A DNA stretch of 64,000 bases, taken from assembly GCA_016715405.1 (NCBI GenBank), contig JADKAE010000007.1, positions 62,001-126,000 of the forward strand, in the 5' to 3' direction. The stretch comes from Saprospiraceae bacterium (lineage in GTDB: Bacteria; Bacteroidota; Bacteroidia; Chitinophagales; Saprospiraceae). How positions within the stretch are numbered: the first letter of the stretch is position 1; each line of letters begins with the position of its first letter. A program made the position numbers and the translations under genes. The notes under the pieces are model-generated. The model made no database searches and was not told the origin of the DNA. It saw only the letters and a program-made list of their open reading frames with translations. Shown here in pieces: positions 19,696-29,022 of the stretch.

Positions 19696-21880
19696 ATGAA
19701 CCTCCCCTTCCACCCACAATACGACACCATGGACTGCGGGCCCGCCTGCCTGCGTATGGTGGCGGCGTATTACGGGCGCAGCTATTCGCTGGATACCCTG
19801 CGCGGCTACTGCCATGTCGACCGGGAGGGGGTGTCGATGCTGGGCTTGACGGAGGCCGCCGAGGCTGTCGGCTTCCGGGCATTGGCGGTGAAACTGCCTT
19901 TTGACAGCCAGGAGGAGGCTCTGCCGAGCCTGCTCGATGCGCCCCTGCCGCTGATCGCCTATTGGCGCGGACAACATTTTGTGACGGTGTACCGCATATC
20001 CAGGCGCAAAGTATGGATTGCCGACCCGGCTGTGGGCAAATTGAGCATGTCGCATGCCCATTTTCGCTCCCATTGGCTGGAGGGGCAGCCCGAAGGTATT
20101 GCGCTGCTGCTCGAACCTACTCCCGCCCTTTTACGATCGCGAAGGGGAAAAACTTCGTCCACAGGGCTTGTCCCACTTGTGGAGCTACCTGCAGCCCTAT
20201 CGCAGCTTGCTGGTACAGTTGATCGTGGGCGTGCTGGCGGGTAGCGTATTGCAATTGCTATTTCCTTTTCTCACCCAGGCCATTGTGGACATCGGGGTTC
20301 AGCAGCGCGATATCGGCTTCATTTATTTGTTGTTGCTGGGGCAATTGGCTGTTTTTTGGGGACAAATGGGCGTTCAGGTCATGCAGTCATTCATATTGCT
20401 GCACATCGGCGCCCGGGTCAACCTGTCTTTGCTCAGCGATTTCCTGGCCAAACTCTTTCGCCTGCCCCTCCGCTTTTTTGACGCCAAGCACACCGGCGAC
20501 CTCCTGCAGCGCATCGCCGACCACCGCCGCATAGAGGTTTTTCTCACCCAATCTACGCTTAGCGCCTTGTTTTCGATGGTGTATATTGCCGTCTTCGGGC
20601 TTGTGTTGCTTTATTACCACCCCCTCATCTTTGCGCTGTTTGTGGCAGGGAGTTTGCTTTACCTGGGGTGGATTTTTTTATTTATGAAAAAAAGAGCGGT
20701 ACTGGATCAAAAGCGATTTTCGGAATTGGCTGAGAACCAATCCACTATTATCGAACTGCTGCAGGCTATGCCCGAAATCAAACTGCAAAACAGCGAAAAA
20801 CGGCGGCGTTGGCAGTGGGAGGGCGTGCAGATGAAATTGTTTAAAACCAACCTGCGCTGGCTCACGCTGACCCAATACCAGGACAGCGGCGCGGCCTTCC
20901 TCAGTCAGCTCAAAGATATACTGATCACCTTCGTGGCGGCCCGCAGCGTCATCACCGGAGAGCTCACCCTGGGTATGATGCTGGCCGTGCAGTACATCGC
21001 CGGACAGCTCAATGCCCCCCTGCAGCAACTGCTGTTTTTCCTGCGCGCCGCCCAGGACGGCCGCATCAGCCTCGAGCGCATGCGGGAAATCCACGAACAA
21101 CCCGACGAAGAACCCGCCGGCGCGGAAGTTGCCACAGAGCTTCCCGATGCCGGCGATATCGTCATCGACCGGCTTTCGTTTAAATACAACCCGCTCGACG
21201 AGTATGCCCTGCACGACCTCAGCTTTATCATACCCCATGGCAAAGTCACCGCCATCGTAGGCGCCAGTCGGCAGTGGCAAAACCACGCTGGTCAAGCTGT
21301 TGCTCGGCTTTTACGAGCCGCTGTCGGGCGAGATCAGGGTAGGAGAGGCGCCCTCGGCGCCATCAGCAAACACCTGTGGCGCAGCCGTTGCGGGGCAGTG
21401 TTGCAGGACGGCTACGTTTTTTCGGATAGCCTGGCGCGCAACATCGCTGAGAGCAGCGACCAGATCGACCGGGAGCGGATGTTCCGGGCGGCAAAGGTCG
21501 CCTGCCTGGAGGATGTAATTGAAAGCCTGCCCTTAGCCTACGACACCCAGGTCGGCGCGCGCGGCAACGGCCTCAGTCAGGGCCAGCAGCAGCGCCTGCT
21601 CATCGCCCGGGCCGTCTACAAAGACCCCGCCTACCTTTTCTTCGACGAGGCCACCAACGCCCTCGACGCCCACCACGAGAAAAAAATTGTGGACAACCTG
21701 CGCGAGTTTTACCACGGCCGCACGGTAGTCGTAGTCGCCCACCGCCTCAGCACCGTCCGCGATGCCGACCAGATCGCCGTAATGGCCCACGGCCGCCTGG
21801 TTGAACTGGGCACGCACGAGGAGCTGATCGCCCGCAAAGGTCCGTATTACGAGTTGGTGAAGAATCAGTTGGAGCTGTGA
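19696..21880 (+). CDS. C39 peptidase-ABC exporter (three frameshifts)
   Basis: This is a fusion of an N-terminal C39 peptidase (Cys in MDCGPACLRM, His in HFVTVY, Asp in IADPAVG), a six-helix transmembrane domain and an ABC ATPase. Such exporters cleave double-glycine leaders and export the peptide. Frame breaks are an extra C near 20124-20130, an extra base near 21268 and a missing C near 21351. Between the last two, the shifted frame restores Walker A as GASGSGKTTLVKLLLG. LSQGQQQRLLIARA and YLFFDEATNALD are the signature and Walker B. No HlyD partner or clear substrate peptide is nearby. Repaired length is about 727 residues. Confidence 0.9.
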
Positions 21881-21889
21881 AGGAGATTG

Positions 21890-22080
21890 GGCGAGGGGGT
21901 GAAGGGGCGAGGGGGCGAGCCTGGTTTACCTGGATCGCCCCCTCGTCCAGTCGCAAAGTCGCCCAGTCGTAAAGTCGTAAAGTCGTATAGTCGCACAGTC
22001 GCCCAGTCTAAGATCCCCCCCTCTCCCCCTCGCCAAGTCGCCCAATCGTCCCCTCGCCAAGTCGCCCAGTCGCCCAACCT
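21890..22080. repeat. Octamer array AGTCGYNN
   Basis: Seven consecutive 8-bp units starting AGTCG run from 21949 to 22004 (endings CAA, CCC, TAA, TAA, TAT, CAC, CCC). Before and after are units such as CCCTCGCCAAGTCGCC. The array overlaps the 3' end of the aceK frame and follows the exporter stop. The AGTCGTAA unit is the complement-type match of the GACTTTAC array at 34355-34418. Confidence 0.8.
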
Positions 22081-23813
22081 CCGTCCTTTCCATACACATT
22101 CTTAAACCGCAGCCGCTTCCGGTAGGGAAACACGTCAAACAGCTCGCCGTTGCGGAGGCGTTCCTGCACGTTGATCCAGAACTGGGCGTCGTAGAGGTCG
22201 CCGTGTTTTTCCTGGAACATCCGGCGGATATCCTCGCGGCCGATGAGAAAGCGGGGAAATTCTTCGGGGAAGATGTCGTTTTCGCCGACGGCAAACCAGG
22301 GTTCGGCGGCCCACTCGTCGTCGTAATCGCGGGCGGGCGGCAGGCGGCGGAAGTTGTAGTCGGTGAGAAAACCGATTTCGTCGTAGTCGTAGAAGACCAC
22401 GCGTTTGAGGCGGGTCACGCCGAAGTTTTTGAGCAGCATATCGCCGGGGAAGATGTTCACCGCCGCCAGCTGCTTGATGGCGCGGCCGTAGTCGGTGATC
22501 ACCTCTTCGGCTTCTTCGAGGGTGGCTTTTTCGAGGTACAGATTGAGGGGTATCATCCGTTTTTCGATGTAGAGGTGCTTTATCTCCACTTTGTCATCTA
22601 CAAACCGGACTTTGGAGGGCGCTTCTTTGAGCAGTTCTTCGAGCAACTCGTCGGAAAAACGGCTGCGCTCGCTTACGAAGTGCTCGAACATGTGGCTGTC
22701 GGCCATGCGACCTACGCGGTCGTGCAGCGACACTAATTCGTATTTTTCCTTGACTTCCTTTTCTGTGACTTTTTTGGGCGCCGGGAAATTGTCTTTTATT
22801 AATTTAAAAACCATATTATAAGAAGGCAGGGTAAATACGATCATGACCATGCCTTTGATGCCGGGCGCTATGATGAATTTATCACCCGACATTTCGAGGT
22901 GGCGCAGGAAGTCGCGGTATAAAACGGTTTTGCCGTGTTTTTCAAAACCGATGGAGTTGTACAACTCGCTCAGGCTTTTTGTGGGCGTGATGGTTTGCAA
23001 AAAGTCGACCAACTCGGTGGCGATATCGGTATCTACCAGAAAATACGAGCGGTTGTAGCTAAAAATAGAGCTCACGTCGTTGATATCGAGCAATAGCGCA
23101 TCGGCGTATATGCCGCGATCGTCGTGCAGCATAGGTATGACGAATGGAAAATACCGGTCGTCTACTACCAACCGCCCCACTAAGTATGCCCCTTTGTTGC
23201 GAAAAAACATCGACTTGATCATCTCGATGCGCACATTGCGCGGGGTGTATCGCAATGTGTTTAGTTTGTGTTGGAGCGTATCGGTGATGAAATGAATATC
23301 GCGTTCGAGGTCTTCGTATTTCGCATCGAAAGGGTAACAAGCCAGCAGTTGGCGGATGGTGTGTTCGTAGGGTTCGAGCACAAAAAAAGTGTGGAAGATC
23401 GGCACGGTCGATTTAAATGCCCGGTAATTGCCGGTAGCTTCCACGAACATGAGGTCTTTGTCGATGCTCAAGCCTTTGTGCGAATGCCGGAATACGGAGT
23501 TGAAGTACGTTTCGGCGATGTTGCGCGAGTTGAAGTTGAGGATCTCTTCGAGAAACATCAGCTTGATCTCCCGCCAGGTATCTGGGTCGTTGGCGCGATC
23601 GCCCAAAAATTCCAATATTTTTTCGGTGGTCTCGCCCACCTTATCGCGGTATAAGGTCACCCGGTCGCGCGAGTCGGCCTGCACGCCCAGCCAGTCGCGC
23701 TGCTCAAAGCGTATTTTGGCGCGTTTGGTGATGCGCTTGTATTCGTGATGGTAGTCTACGTAATCGCCCAAAATGAGGTAGGCGGCATCGTATGGTATCA
23801 GTTTTTCAAACAT
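22008..23813 (-). CDS. aceK: Isocitrate dehydrogenase kinase/phosphatase
   Basis: AceK reversibly phosphorylates isocitrate dehydrogenase and so directs carbon between the TCA cycle and the glyoxylate shunt. Family segments include IIAPGIKGMVMIVFTLPSYN with YNMVFKLIKDNF after it, DRVGRMADSHMFEHF, and NIFPGDMLLKNFGVT with VVFYDYDEIGF as the catalytic and metal region. The length of 601 slightly exceeds the E. coli protein (578). The extra C-terminal residues after VYGKDGG are low-complexity (TGRLGEGTIGRLGEGERGGS) and are encoded by the intergenic repeat array, so the native stop may have been lost. No aceA or aceB is in the window. Confidence 0.93.
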   Translation of the reverse strand: MFEKLIPYDAAYLILGDYVDYHHEYKRITKRAKIRFEQRDWLGVQADSRDRVTLYRDKVGETTEKILEFLGDRANDPDTWREIKLMFLEEILNFNSRNIAETYFNSVFRHSHKGLSIDKDLMFVEATGNYRAFKSTVPIFHTFFVLEPYEHTIRQLLACYPFDAKYEDLERDIHFITDTLQHKLNTLRYTPRNVRIEMIKSMFFRNKGAYLVGRLVVDDRYFPFVIPMLHDDRGIYADALLLDINDVSSIFSYNRSYFLVDTDIATELVDFLQTITPTKSLSELYNSIGFEKHGKTVLYRDFLRHLEMSGDKFIIAPGIKGMVMIVFTLPSYNMVFKLIKDNFPAPKKVTEKEVKEKYELVSLHDRVGRMADSHMFEHFVSERSRFSDELLEELLKEAPSKVRFVDDKVEIKHLYIEKRMIPLNLYLEKATLEEAEEVITDYGRAIKQLAAVNIFPGDMLLKNFGVTRLKRVVFYDYDEIGFLTDYNFRRLPPARDYDDEWAAEPWFAVGENDIFPEEFPRFLIGREDIRRMFQEKHGDLYDAQFWINVQERLRNGELFDVFPYRKRLRFKNVYGKDGGWATGRLGEGTIGRLGEGERGGS

Positions 23814-23818
23814 GCCCC

Positions 23819-23959
23819 CAAATTACGAATTACGAATTACGAAATTACGAATGACGAATGACGAATGTGGAATGACGATTTTTTTGTTAATTAATTAATT
23901 GATAATTAGATAATTGAAATTAATTCGTAATTCGTAATTCTACATTCGTAATTCATTAC
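23819..23959. repeat. Inverted heptamer repeats ATTACGA / GACGAAT
   Basis: The left side has three to four ATTACGA units, then GACGAAT units. The right side has TTCGTAATTCGTAATTC, the reverse complement. The AT-rich centre is TTAATTAATTAATTGATAAT. It fills the gap between the MFS gene stop and the aceK start. The GACGAAT unit is identical to the 16-copy array at 27831. Confidence 0.8.
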
Positions 23960-25152
23960 GCCCCTTCCACAACCTTCAACCGGCGAGATATTACAATAGC
24001 GAGGATACTCATGGCAATAGCCAGGTAGCCCACATAGGGGTAGTTGCCCAGCGAGCCGTCGGGGTTTTTAACCACGATAAAGCCGGAAACCAGGGATGCC
24101 AACGCCAGCGACATTTCGTTGACCGAACCGCGCACGCTCATGAAACTGCCGCGGCGCTCGGGGCGCACCACAGCAGTGGCCATGGCCATCGCCGGCACGT
24201 TGCGGCCGCTGGCCACGGCGAAAAACGAAGAAGTGGCGCACAAGGCCAGTACCAGCGATACATGGGGCAGGTTGGTAATGGCAAAGATGCTGAACAGGGC
24301 AAAGAAACTGGCCAGCGCAAAGATGCGCGCAGGACCGAAGCGGTCGGACAAGCGGCCGAATAAGGGCATGAGCACAACTGTGACAATGCCGCCCAGCGTA
24401 TATATGTAGGCGATCTGGTGGTCGCTGAAACCTACGTTGAATTGCATGTAGGGCGCTATGAAAGGGATGATGCTGAAGTGGCCCAACATCAGGATAAGGG
24501 TAAATGCCAGAGCCGTCAACTGGTTGCGGTCGCGCATTACATCGCCGAGTGCCTGCAGGGGATGGGCATGCGCCCCGCCGCCGTCGAGATGCCGCCGCAG
24601 GGCAGGCACGGCAAAGAAAATGAGAAAGGTGGTTAAAAACGCCAGGGCGCCGATGACCAGAAAGGGCGCCTGCCAGGAAAATGTGGCCGCCAGGTAGATG
24701 CCCGTGGGCACCCCCGCCACCGATGCTACCGAAAACGAGGTCATCACATACCCCATGGCGGTAGCCCGCCGTTCGAGCGGGATGACATCGCTTACGGTGG
24801 CCATGATGACGGCGCCGAGGGTGCCGCCAAAGGCGCCGGTTAAAGCGCGCGCCGCCAGCAGCAATTCATAAGAAGGCGCGATGGCGCACACCAGGGTGCC
24901 CAGGGTAAATCCTATATTGAGTACTAATAAGGCGCTTTTGCGGTCGTACCGGTCGATGAACATCGCGCTTACCAATCCGGCCAGAAAGGCGCTGAAAGCA
25001 TACGCCGACACAATGAGGCTGAATTGCTGGGGCGATACCTCAAATACCCGCATAAATTGCGAACCCAGCGGCATGATGATCATGAAATCGACGATGTGCA
25101 GGAATTGTATGGTCGCTAATACCAGTAGCAGTAGAATTTCTTTTCTCGTCAT
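23956..25152 (-). CDS. MFS transporter (DHA1-like)
   Basis: This is a 398-residue protein with 12 predicted helices. The loop after helix 2 reads DRYDRKSALL (motif A type, G.LaDR.GRk). The MGYVMTSFSVASVAGVPTG segment resembles the motif C region of 12-helix drug/sugar efflux carriers. It begins MTRKEILLLLVLATIQFLHI. Substrate is not predictable; drug or sugar efflux is typical for the group. The gene is intact and monocistronic. Confidence 0.85.
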   Translation of the reverse strand: MTRKEILLLLVLATIQFLHIVDFMIIMPLGSQFMRVFEVSPQQFSLIVSAYAFSAFLAGLVSAMFIDRYDRKSALLVLNIGFTLGTLVCAIAPSYELLLAARALTGAFGGTLGAVIMATVSDVIPLERRATAMGYVMTSFSVASVAGVPTGIYLAATFSWQAPFLVIGALAFLTTFLIFFAVPALRRHLDGGGAHAHPLQALGDVMRDRNQLTALAFTLILMLGHFSIIPFIAPYMQFNVGFSDHQIAYIYTLGGIVTVVLMPLFGRLSDRFGPARIFALASFFALFSIFAITNLPHVSLVLALCATSSFFAVASGRNVPAMAMATAVVRPERRGSFMSVRGSVNEMSLALASLVSGFIVVKNPDGSLGNYPYVGYLAIAMSILAIVISRRLKVVEGA

Positions 25153-25200
25153 GGTCGCTTAGGTTTGAATCTCTAATAATGCCCCAAACGACCTTTTTGT

Positions 25201-25797
25201 TTATTTACTCACTCTCTTCATTACTACGTGTTGCCCCATCTGCTTGGTTTCCATCTGTTCGCAGATCCCGTTGGCATAGGTGTAGGTGATTTTTTTGCCG
25301 TCGGGCATGGTCAGCTCGTAGCGCCCTTCACCCAGGGTTTTCATGGTGCAGTATTCGCCGAAGCGCTCCGAAAATATGCTTTGTTGCCGGGTGGGTTCCT
25401 GGTGATACAGACACGATACGCTGTAGTTGATCAAGCCCGTGAGGGAGCGTTTTTCTTCTTTCATCGGGAATTCGACGCGGTACCCCTGGCTGTTTTTGGC
25501 TACCGAAGAGGATTCGCGCAGGCTTTTGTTGAGCCATTGCTGAACGCTGGCCGAGTACATTCCCTTGGCATCGTAGGTGGCTTGCATGAGCGAGGAGATG
25601 TGCAGCAGGGGCCATTTGATATGGGTTTCGAGCCGGTATTGACGGCTTTTATCCTGTTTTTCGCTGCATACGGCATCTAATGTGCCCATTACTCTTTTTC
25701 CTATGTAGATGTCGTATTTGAGCGACTGGGCGTAGGCTGTTCCCCCAGGTACCAGCCAGAGCAGGGTGCATAAGCTTACAAAAAATATCAGGTTCAT
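25201..25797 (-). CDS. DUF6134-like secreted protein
   Basis: The start is the ATG at 25797, giving a signal peptide MNLIFFVSLCTLLWLVPGG ending at AYAQ. The 198-residue product has a lipocalin-like or barrel character (SLKYDIYIGKRVMGTLDAVC, YRLETHIKWPLLHI, KKITYTYANGICEQME), and I associate it with DUF6134. The ATG overlaps the stop of the upstream epimerase gene (ATGA), so the two are translationally coupled. Function is unknown. Confidence 0.65.
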   Translation of the reverse strand: MNLIFFVSLCTLLWLVPGGTAYAQSLKYDIYIGKRVMGTLDAVCSEKQDKSRQYRLETHIKWPLLHISSLMQATYDAKGMYSASVQQWLNKSLRESSSVAKNSQGYRVEFPMKEEKRSLTGLINYSVSCLYHQEPTRQQSIFSERFGEYCTMKTLGEGRYELTMPDGKKITYTYANGICEQMETKQMGQHVVMKRVSK

Positions 25798-26828
25798 GGT
25801 CTGAGTGTGATTAATGGTGAATAAGGACTGTGCATATCTGGCTGCCAATACCCGAAAAGGGCAAACCATTCCAGGGCGGCTTCTATGGCGTTTTTTATGG
25901 GCGTTTGGGGTAGCTCGAGTTCTCGGATAGCTTTGTCTGCGGTGTAGTAACATTCGCTATTCAGTAAGTGTGCGCCGGTGGCGGTCAGTGGTAGTGGGTG
26001 GCCGGTCAGTTTTCGCCAGGTTTCGCTTGCCCATGCGGCGCTTTGCAGCAAACGGGCGGGTATAAGCAGTCGAGGTCTGTGCAGGCCTGCCACGTTGGCC
26101 ACTCGGTCAAAAAAATCGGCGTAGCTCAGGTTCTCGTGGGCAAGCAGATAGCGCCGGCCTATCTGCCCCTGTGTGATCGCGTTGGCGATACCGCTGGCGG
26201 CGTCGCGTACGTCGATGAAATTTTTGCCGCCGGCAGGGCAAAGTACTACCCTGTTGCGCAGTCCGTACAGAAGCAAACGCCCCGAACTGGGCTGCGCATC
26301 GCGCGGGCCGATCAGAAAAGTAGGGTTGACTATTACTGCGGGTAATCCCTCCTGGCGTACTTTTGCCTGGATGAGGTTTTCTGCTGCTAGTTTGCTGGAG
26401 ATGTAGTAGGTGTCGGATAATGTCGGAGCTGCGGCGGTGGTTTCATCTCCGGGGCGGGTTCTATCGCCCGGTTGAAATACGTTGGCAGTGCTGACGAAGA
26501 TAAGACGTTCTATGTCATAACGCAAAGCAGCTTGTGTTATTTTATTTACACTTTCTACGTTATCCCGCTGATAATCAATGGCGGCAGCGCCCCATTGCCT
26601 GGTATTGGCGGCTGCATGCACTACGTATTGGCAACCCCGTACGGCCTTTTGTATCGATTCGGCGTCAGCCAAATCGCCATAGACATACTCCAGCTCCAGG
26701 CCGCCAAGTGCGGCAGTTCGGCTGCTGTGGCGTATCAATACGCGCACTTCATAGCCGCGTTTCAGAAATTCAGCAGCCGTATTACTACCCAGCAAGCCAC
26801 TCGCTCCGGTAATCAGTACCCGTTTCAT
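25794..26828 (-). CDS. NAD-dependent epimerase/dehydratase family protein
   Basis: This is an extended SDR of 344 residues. The N-terminal cofactor motif is TGASGLLGSN (GxxGxxG) and the catalytic YISSK is present as YYISSKLAAENLIQ. VHAAANTRQWG and NPTFLIGPRDAQPSSGR resemble the dihydroflavonol-reductase/3-beta-HSD-like group. Substrate is unknown. It overlaps the upstream SDR gene by 44 bp and the downstream DUF6134 gene by 4 bp, a tightly coupled operon. Confidence 0.88.
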   Translation of the reverse strand: MKRVLITGASGLLGSNTAAEFLKRGYEVRVLIRHSSRTAALGGLELEYVYGDLADAESIQKAVRGCQYVVHAAANTRQWGAAAIDYQRDNVESVNKITQAALRYDIERLIFVSTANVFQPGDRTRPGDETTAAAPTLSDTYYISSKLAAENLIQAKVRQEGLPAVIVNPTFLIGPRDAQPSSGRLLLYGLRNRVVLCPAGGKNFIDVRDAASGIANAITQGQIGRRYLLAHENLSYADFFDRVANVAGLHRPRLLIPARLLQSAAWASETWRKLTGHPLPLTATGAHLLNSECYYTADKAIRELELPQTPIKNAIEAALEWFALFGYWQPDMHSPYSPLITLRP

Positions 26829-27690
26829 GGTCGGTCGTGTTTTTTATTTCTTTTGAAAAAATTAGCGCCACCAAAGGCAAGGTGATAGCATGGGGCAGTA
26901 TGGCCATCAGCCCGCGCGCTATTTTATTGATCAGGCCGGGCACGATCACGGCTTTGCCGTCGAACATCCCGCGCAGGGCTATCTCGGCTACCTGTCCGGT
27001 ACTCAGGGTGCTCCACCTGGCCAGGATGCCGTGCGTACCCAAGCGGCTATTTACGTCGGTATTGGTGGCCATCGGGCCGGGGTGCAGTACGCTTACCTTT
27101 ACCGGTGTGCGCCGCAATTCGTGGCGCAAGGCCAACGAAAAAGTATACACGAACGCCTTTGATGCCGGGTATACGGTTTTGAACGGGATGGGCGCAAAGG
27201 CAGCTACACTCGATACGTTGAGTATGTGCGCTTGTCGGCAGGCAGCCAGTTGCGGCGCCAATAGGCGCGTAAGCAAGGCCAATGCTCTGATATTCAGTCC
27301 GATGATTCGCTCCAGGTAATCGGGGGGCGCCGTGTCAAAAGCGCGCGTGCCGCCAATGCCCGCGTTGTTGATCAATATGCCGACGGTTATGGCTTTTCGC
27401 TCCATCCAGGCATGCAATTCGTATACGGCCGACTGGCGCGTCAAATCGGTTTCATAGGTGTGGACGACCACGCCATAGTGCCGCCGCAAATAGGCAGCCA
27501 CAGCTTCAAGGCCTTCTCCCGGTAGGGAAACTAATACGAGGTTGTATCCGCGGCGCGCACAAGCATACGCCAGCGCCCGCCCAAGTCCCGAACTGGCGCC
27601 GGTGATGAGGGTGTAGTTGTGTTGTTGTAAGGCGACGACCTTGGACCGGCGCAGCGATCTCAATATCATCATTAAGAGCATGGGCAACAT
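26785..27690 (-). CDS. Classical SDR oxidoreductase
   Basis: I use the ATG at 27690 (MLPMLLMMILRSLRRSK); the frame is open to 27741. The first residues form a possible membrane anchor. Then come TGASSGLGRAL (cofactor), NNAGIGG, NVSSVAAF (Ser) and YPASKAF (Tyr and Lys), all expected for an active NAD(P)-dependent classical SDR of the DltE/11-beta-HSD kind. It is first in the SDR-epimerase-DUF6134 operon. Substrate is unknown. Confidence 0.87.
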   Translation of the reverse strand: MLPMLLMMILRSLRRSKVVALQQHNYTLITGASSGLGRALAYACARRGYNLVLVSLPGEGLEAVAAYLRRHYGVVVHTYETDLTRQSAVYELHAWMERKAITVGILINNAGIGGTRAFDTAPPDYLERIIGLNIRALALLTRLLAPQLAACRQAHILNVSSVAAFAPIPFKTVYPASKAFVYTFSLALRHELRRTPVKVSVLHPGPMATNTDVNSRLGTHGILARWSTLSTGQVAEIALRGMFDGKAVIVPGLINKIARGLMAILPHAITLPLVALIFSKEIKNTTDHETGTDYRSEWLAG

Positions 27691-27830
27691 AAGTTTGTTT
27701 TTTTTTATGTAAATGAGATAGGACAAAAATGCACCCCGCAACCGCCTGGCCGCAATACTGATAAATCATTACTTTTTCAGAGTAGGGGGGGCAATGCCTT
27801 CTGCGCATCTAATAGATAGCAGAGAATAAT

Positions 27831-27942
27831 GACGAATGACGAATGACGAATGACGAATGACGAATGACGAATGACGAATGACGAATGACGAATGACGAAT
27901 GACGAATGACGAATGACGAATGACGAATGACGAATGACGAAT
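27831..27942. repeat. Perfect 16-copy heptamer array (GACGAAT)
   Basis: The array is 112 bp of uninterrupted GACGAAT, 16 identical copies. A second, unrelated octamer array begins 25 bp later. The SDR operon is transcribed away to the left and the LuxR-type gene to the right. Identical copies indicate recent expansion by slippage or strong homogenisation. Confidence 0.95.
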
Positions 27943-27967
27943 CGTCTCTACTATAATTCTAATTATT

Positions 27968-28183
27968 AGCACATTAGCACATTAGCACATCAGCACATCA
28001 GCACATCAGCACATCAGCACATCAGCACATCAGCACATCAGCACATCAGCACATCAGCACATCAGCACATTAGCACATTAGCACATTAGCACATCAGCAC
28101 ATTAGCACATTAGCACATCAGCACATTAGCACATCAGCACATCAGCACATCAGCACATCAGCACATCAGCACATCAGCACATG
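27968..28183. repeat. 27-copy octamer array (AGCACATY) containing an ATG
   Basis: The array is 216 bp, 27 tandem units of AGCACAT plus a variable last base. The last base is C or T in 26 units and G in the last one, where the final bases form the ATG at 28181. No alternative ATG occurs within the array. The T/C variants are irregularly interspersed. Confidence 0.95.
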
Positions 28184-28958
28184 AACCCAGAAATCACCAC
28201 GCTTTTCAAGGAATACCACTACCAGCTCGGCAGGCAATTATTCCGGCAGGAGGAACTCGATTACGAGGTGTTGGAAAAACACCGGCCGTACCTGCAATCC
28301 ATCGAGCAGTATACGAGTAGTTGCGTCTCTATTTTCGATTGCTACCAGCGGCGACACGTGGTGGTTTCGCAGAAATTCGGGCATTTACTGGGCTGGGATG
28401 TGGACGAGGCAAACGACGACGACGGCACCGGCTACATGGACGACAGGGTGCACCCCGAAGACTTCGTGCGGATGCTGCATTCGGGTATTTATTTTTTTAA
28501 ATATATACTCGATACCCCCGCTGCCGACCGCAAAAATTACAAGATGGTATCCAGCTATCGCACGCTCGATGCGGCGGGCCGTTATGTAAGGGTGGTGGAG
28601 CAATTTTCGCCGATGGAGTTTGACAGCCTGCATAATGTATGGCTGGTTTTGTCGCTGCTCGACGTCTCTGCTTCTTACGACGGCAGCGCAGCCTTCGGCT
28701 CCTGCATGGTGCATACCCTCAGCGGTCAAATTATCGAGATGCCCAACCCCGAGCACGATGCCGCCGAGGCCCCTCACCAACCGCGAGACGGAGGTGCTGA
28801 AGTGCATTTCCCAGGGACTGATCAGCAAAGAAATTGCAGGTAAGCTTTTTATTAGCGAAAAAACGGTCAATACACACCGCCAACGCATTATTGCAAAACT
28901 CAATGCCACGAATTCTTCCGAAGCCGTGCACCGGGCGTTTCAGATGGGGATTATTTAA
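28181..28958 (+). CDS. LuxR-type regulator with PAS-like domain (one frameshift)
   Basis: The N-terminal region to about residue 180 resembles a PAS-type sensor (FGHLLGWDVDEAND, VHPEDFVRMLHSGIYFF, YVRVVEQFSPMEF). The C-terminal part is a LuxR HTH, LTNRETEVLKCISQG then ISEKTVNTHRQRI. The frame breaks near 28757-28765 at a C run; removing one C joins DAAEA to LTNRE. The start codon is the last unit of an octamer array, so spacing between promoter and start may vary between cells. A role in controlling the adjacent amylase and receptor genes is only inferred from position. Confidence 0.82.
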
Positions 28959-29022
28959 TTTCGGATTTTGGATTGCGGATTGCGGATTTAGTCCGATCAA
29001 TCCGCAATCCGCAATCCGAAAT
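28958..29022. terminator. Inverted GGATTGC repeat between convergent genes
   Basis: ATTTCGGATT, then GGATTGCGGATTGCGGATT, pairs with AATCCGCAATCCGCAATCC and GAAAT across a 10-base loop. The hairpin spans exactly from one stop codon to the other and likely acts as a bidirectional terminator. It is built of 7-bp units. Confidence 0.7.

Noticed and set aside
27831..28183. CRISPR array
   Set aside because: The units are 7-8 bp and contiguous, with no spacers and no cas genes nearby.
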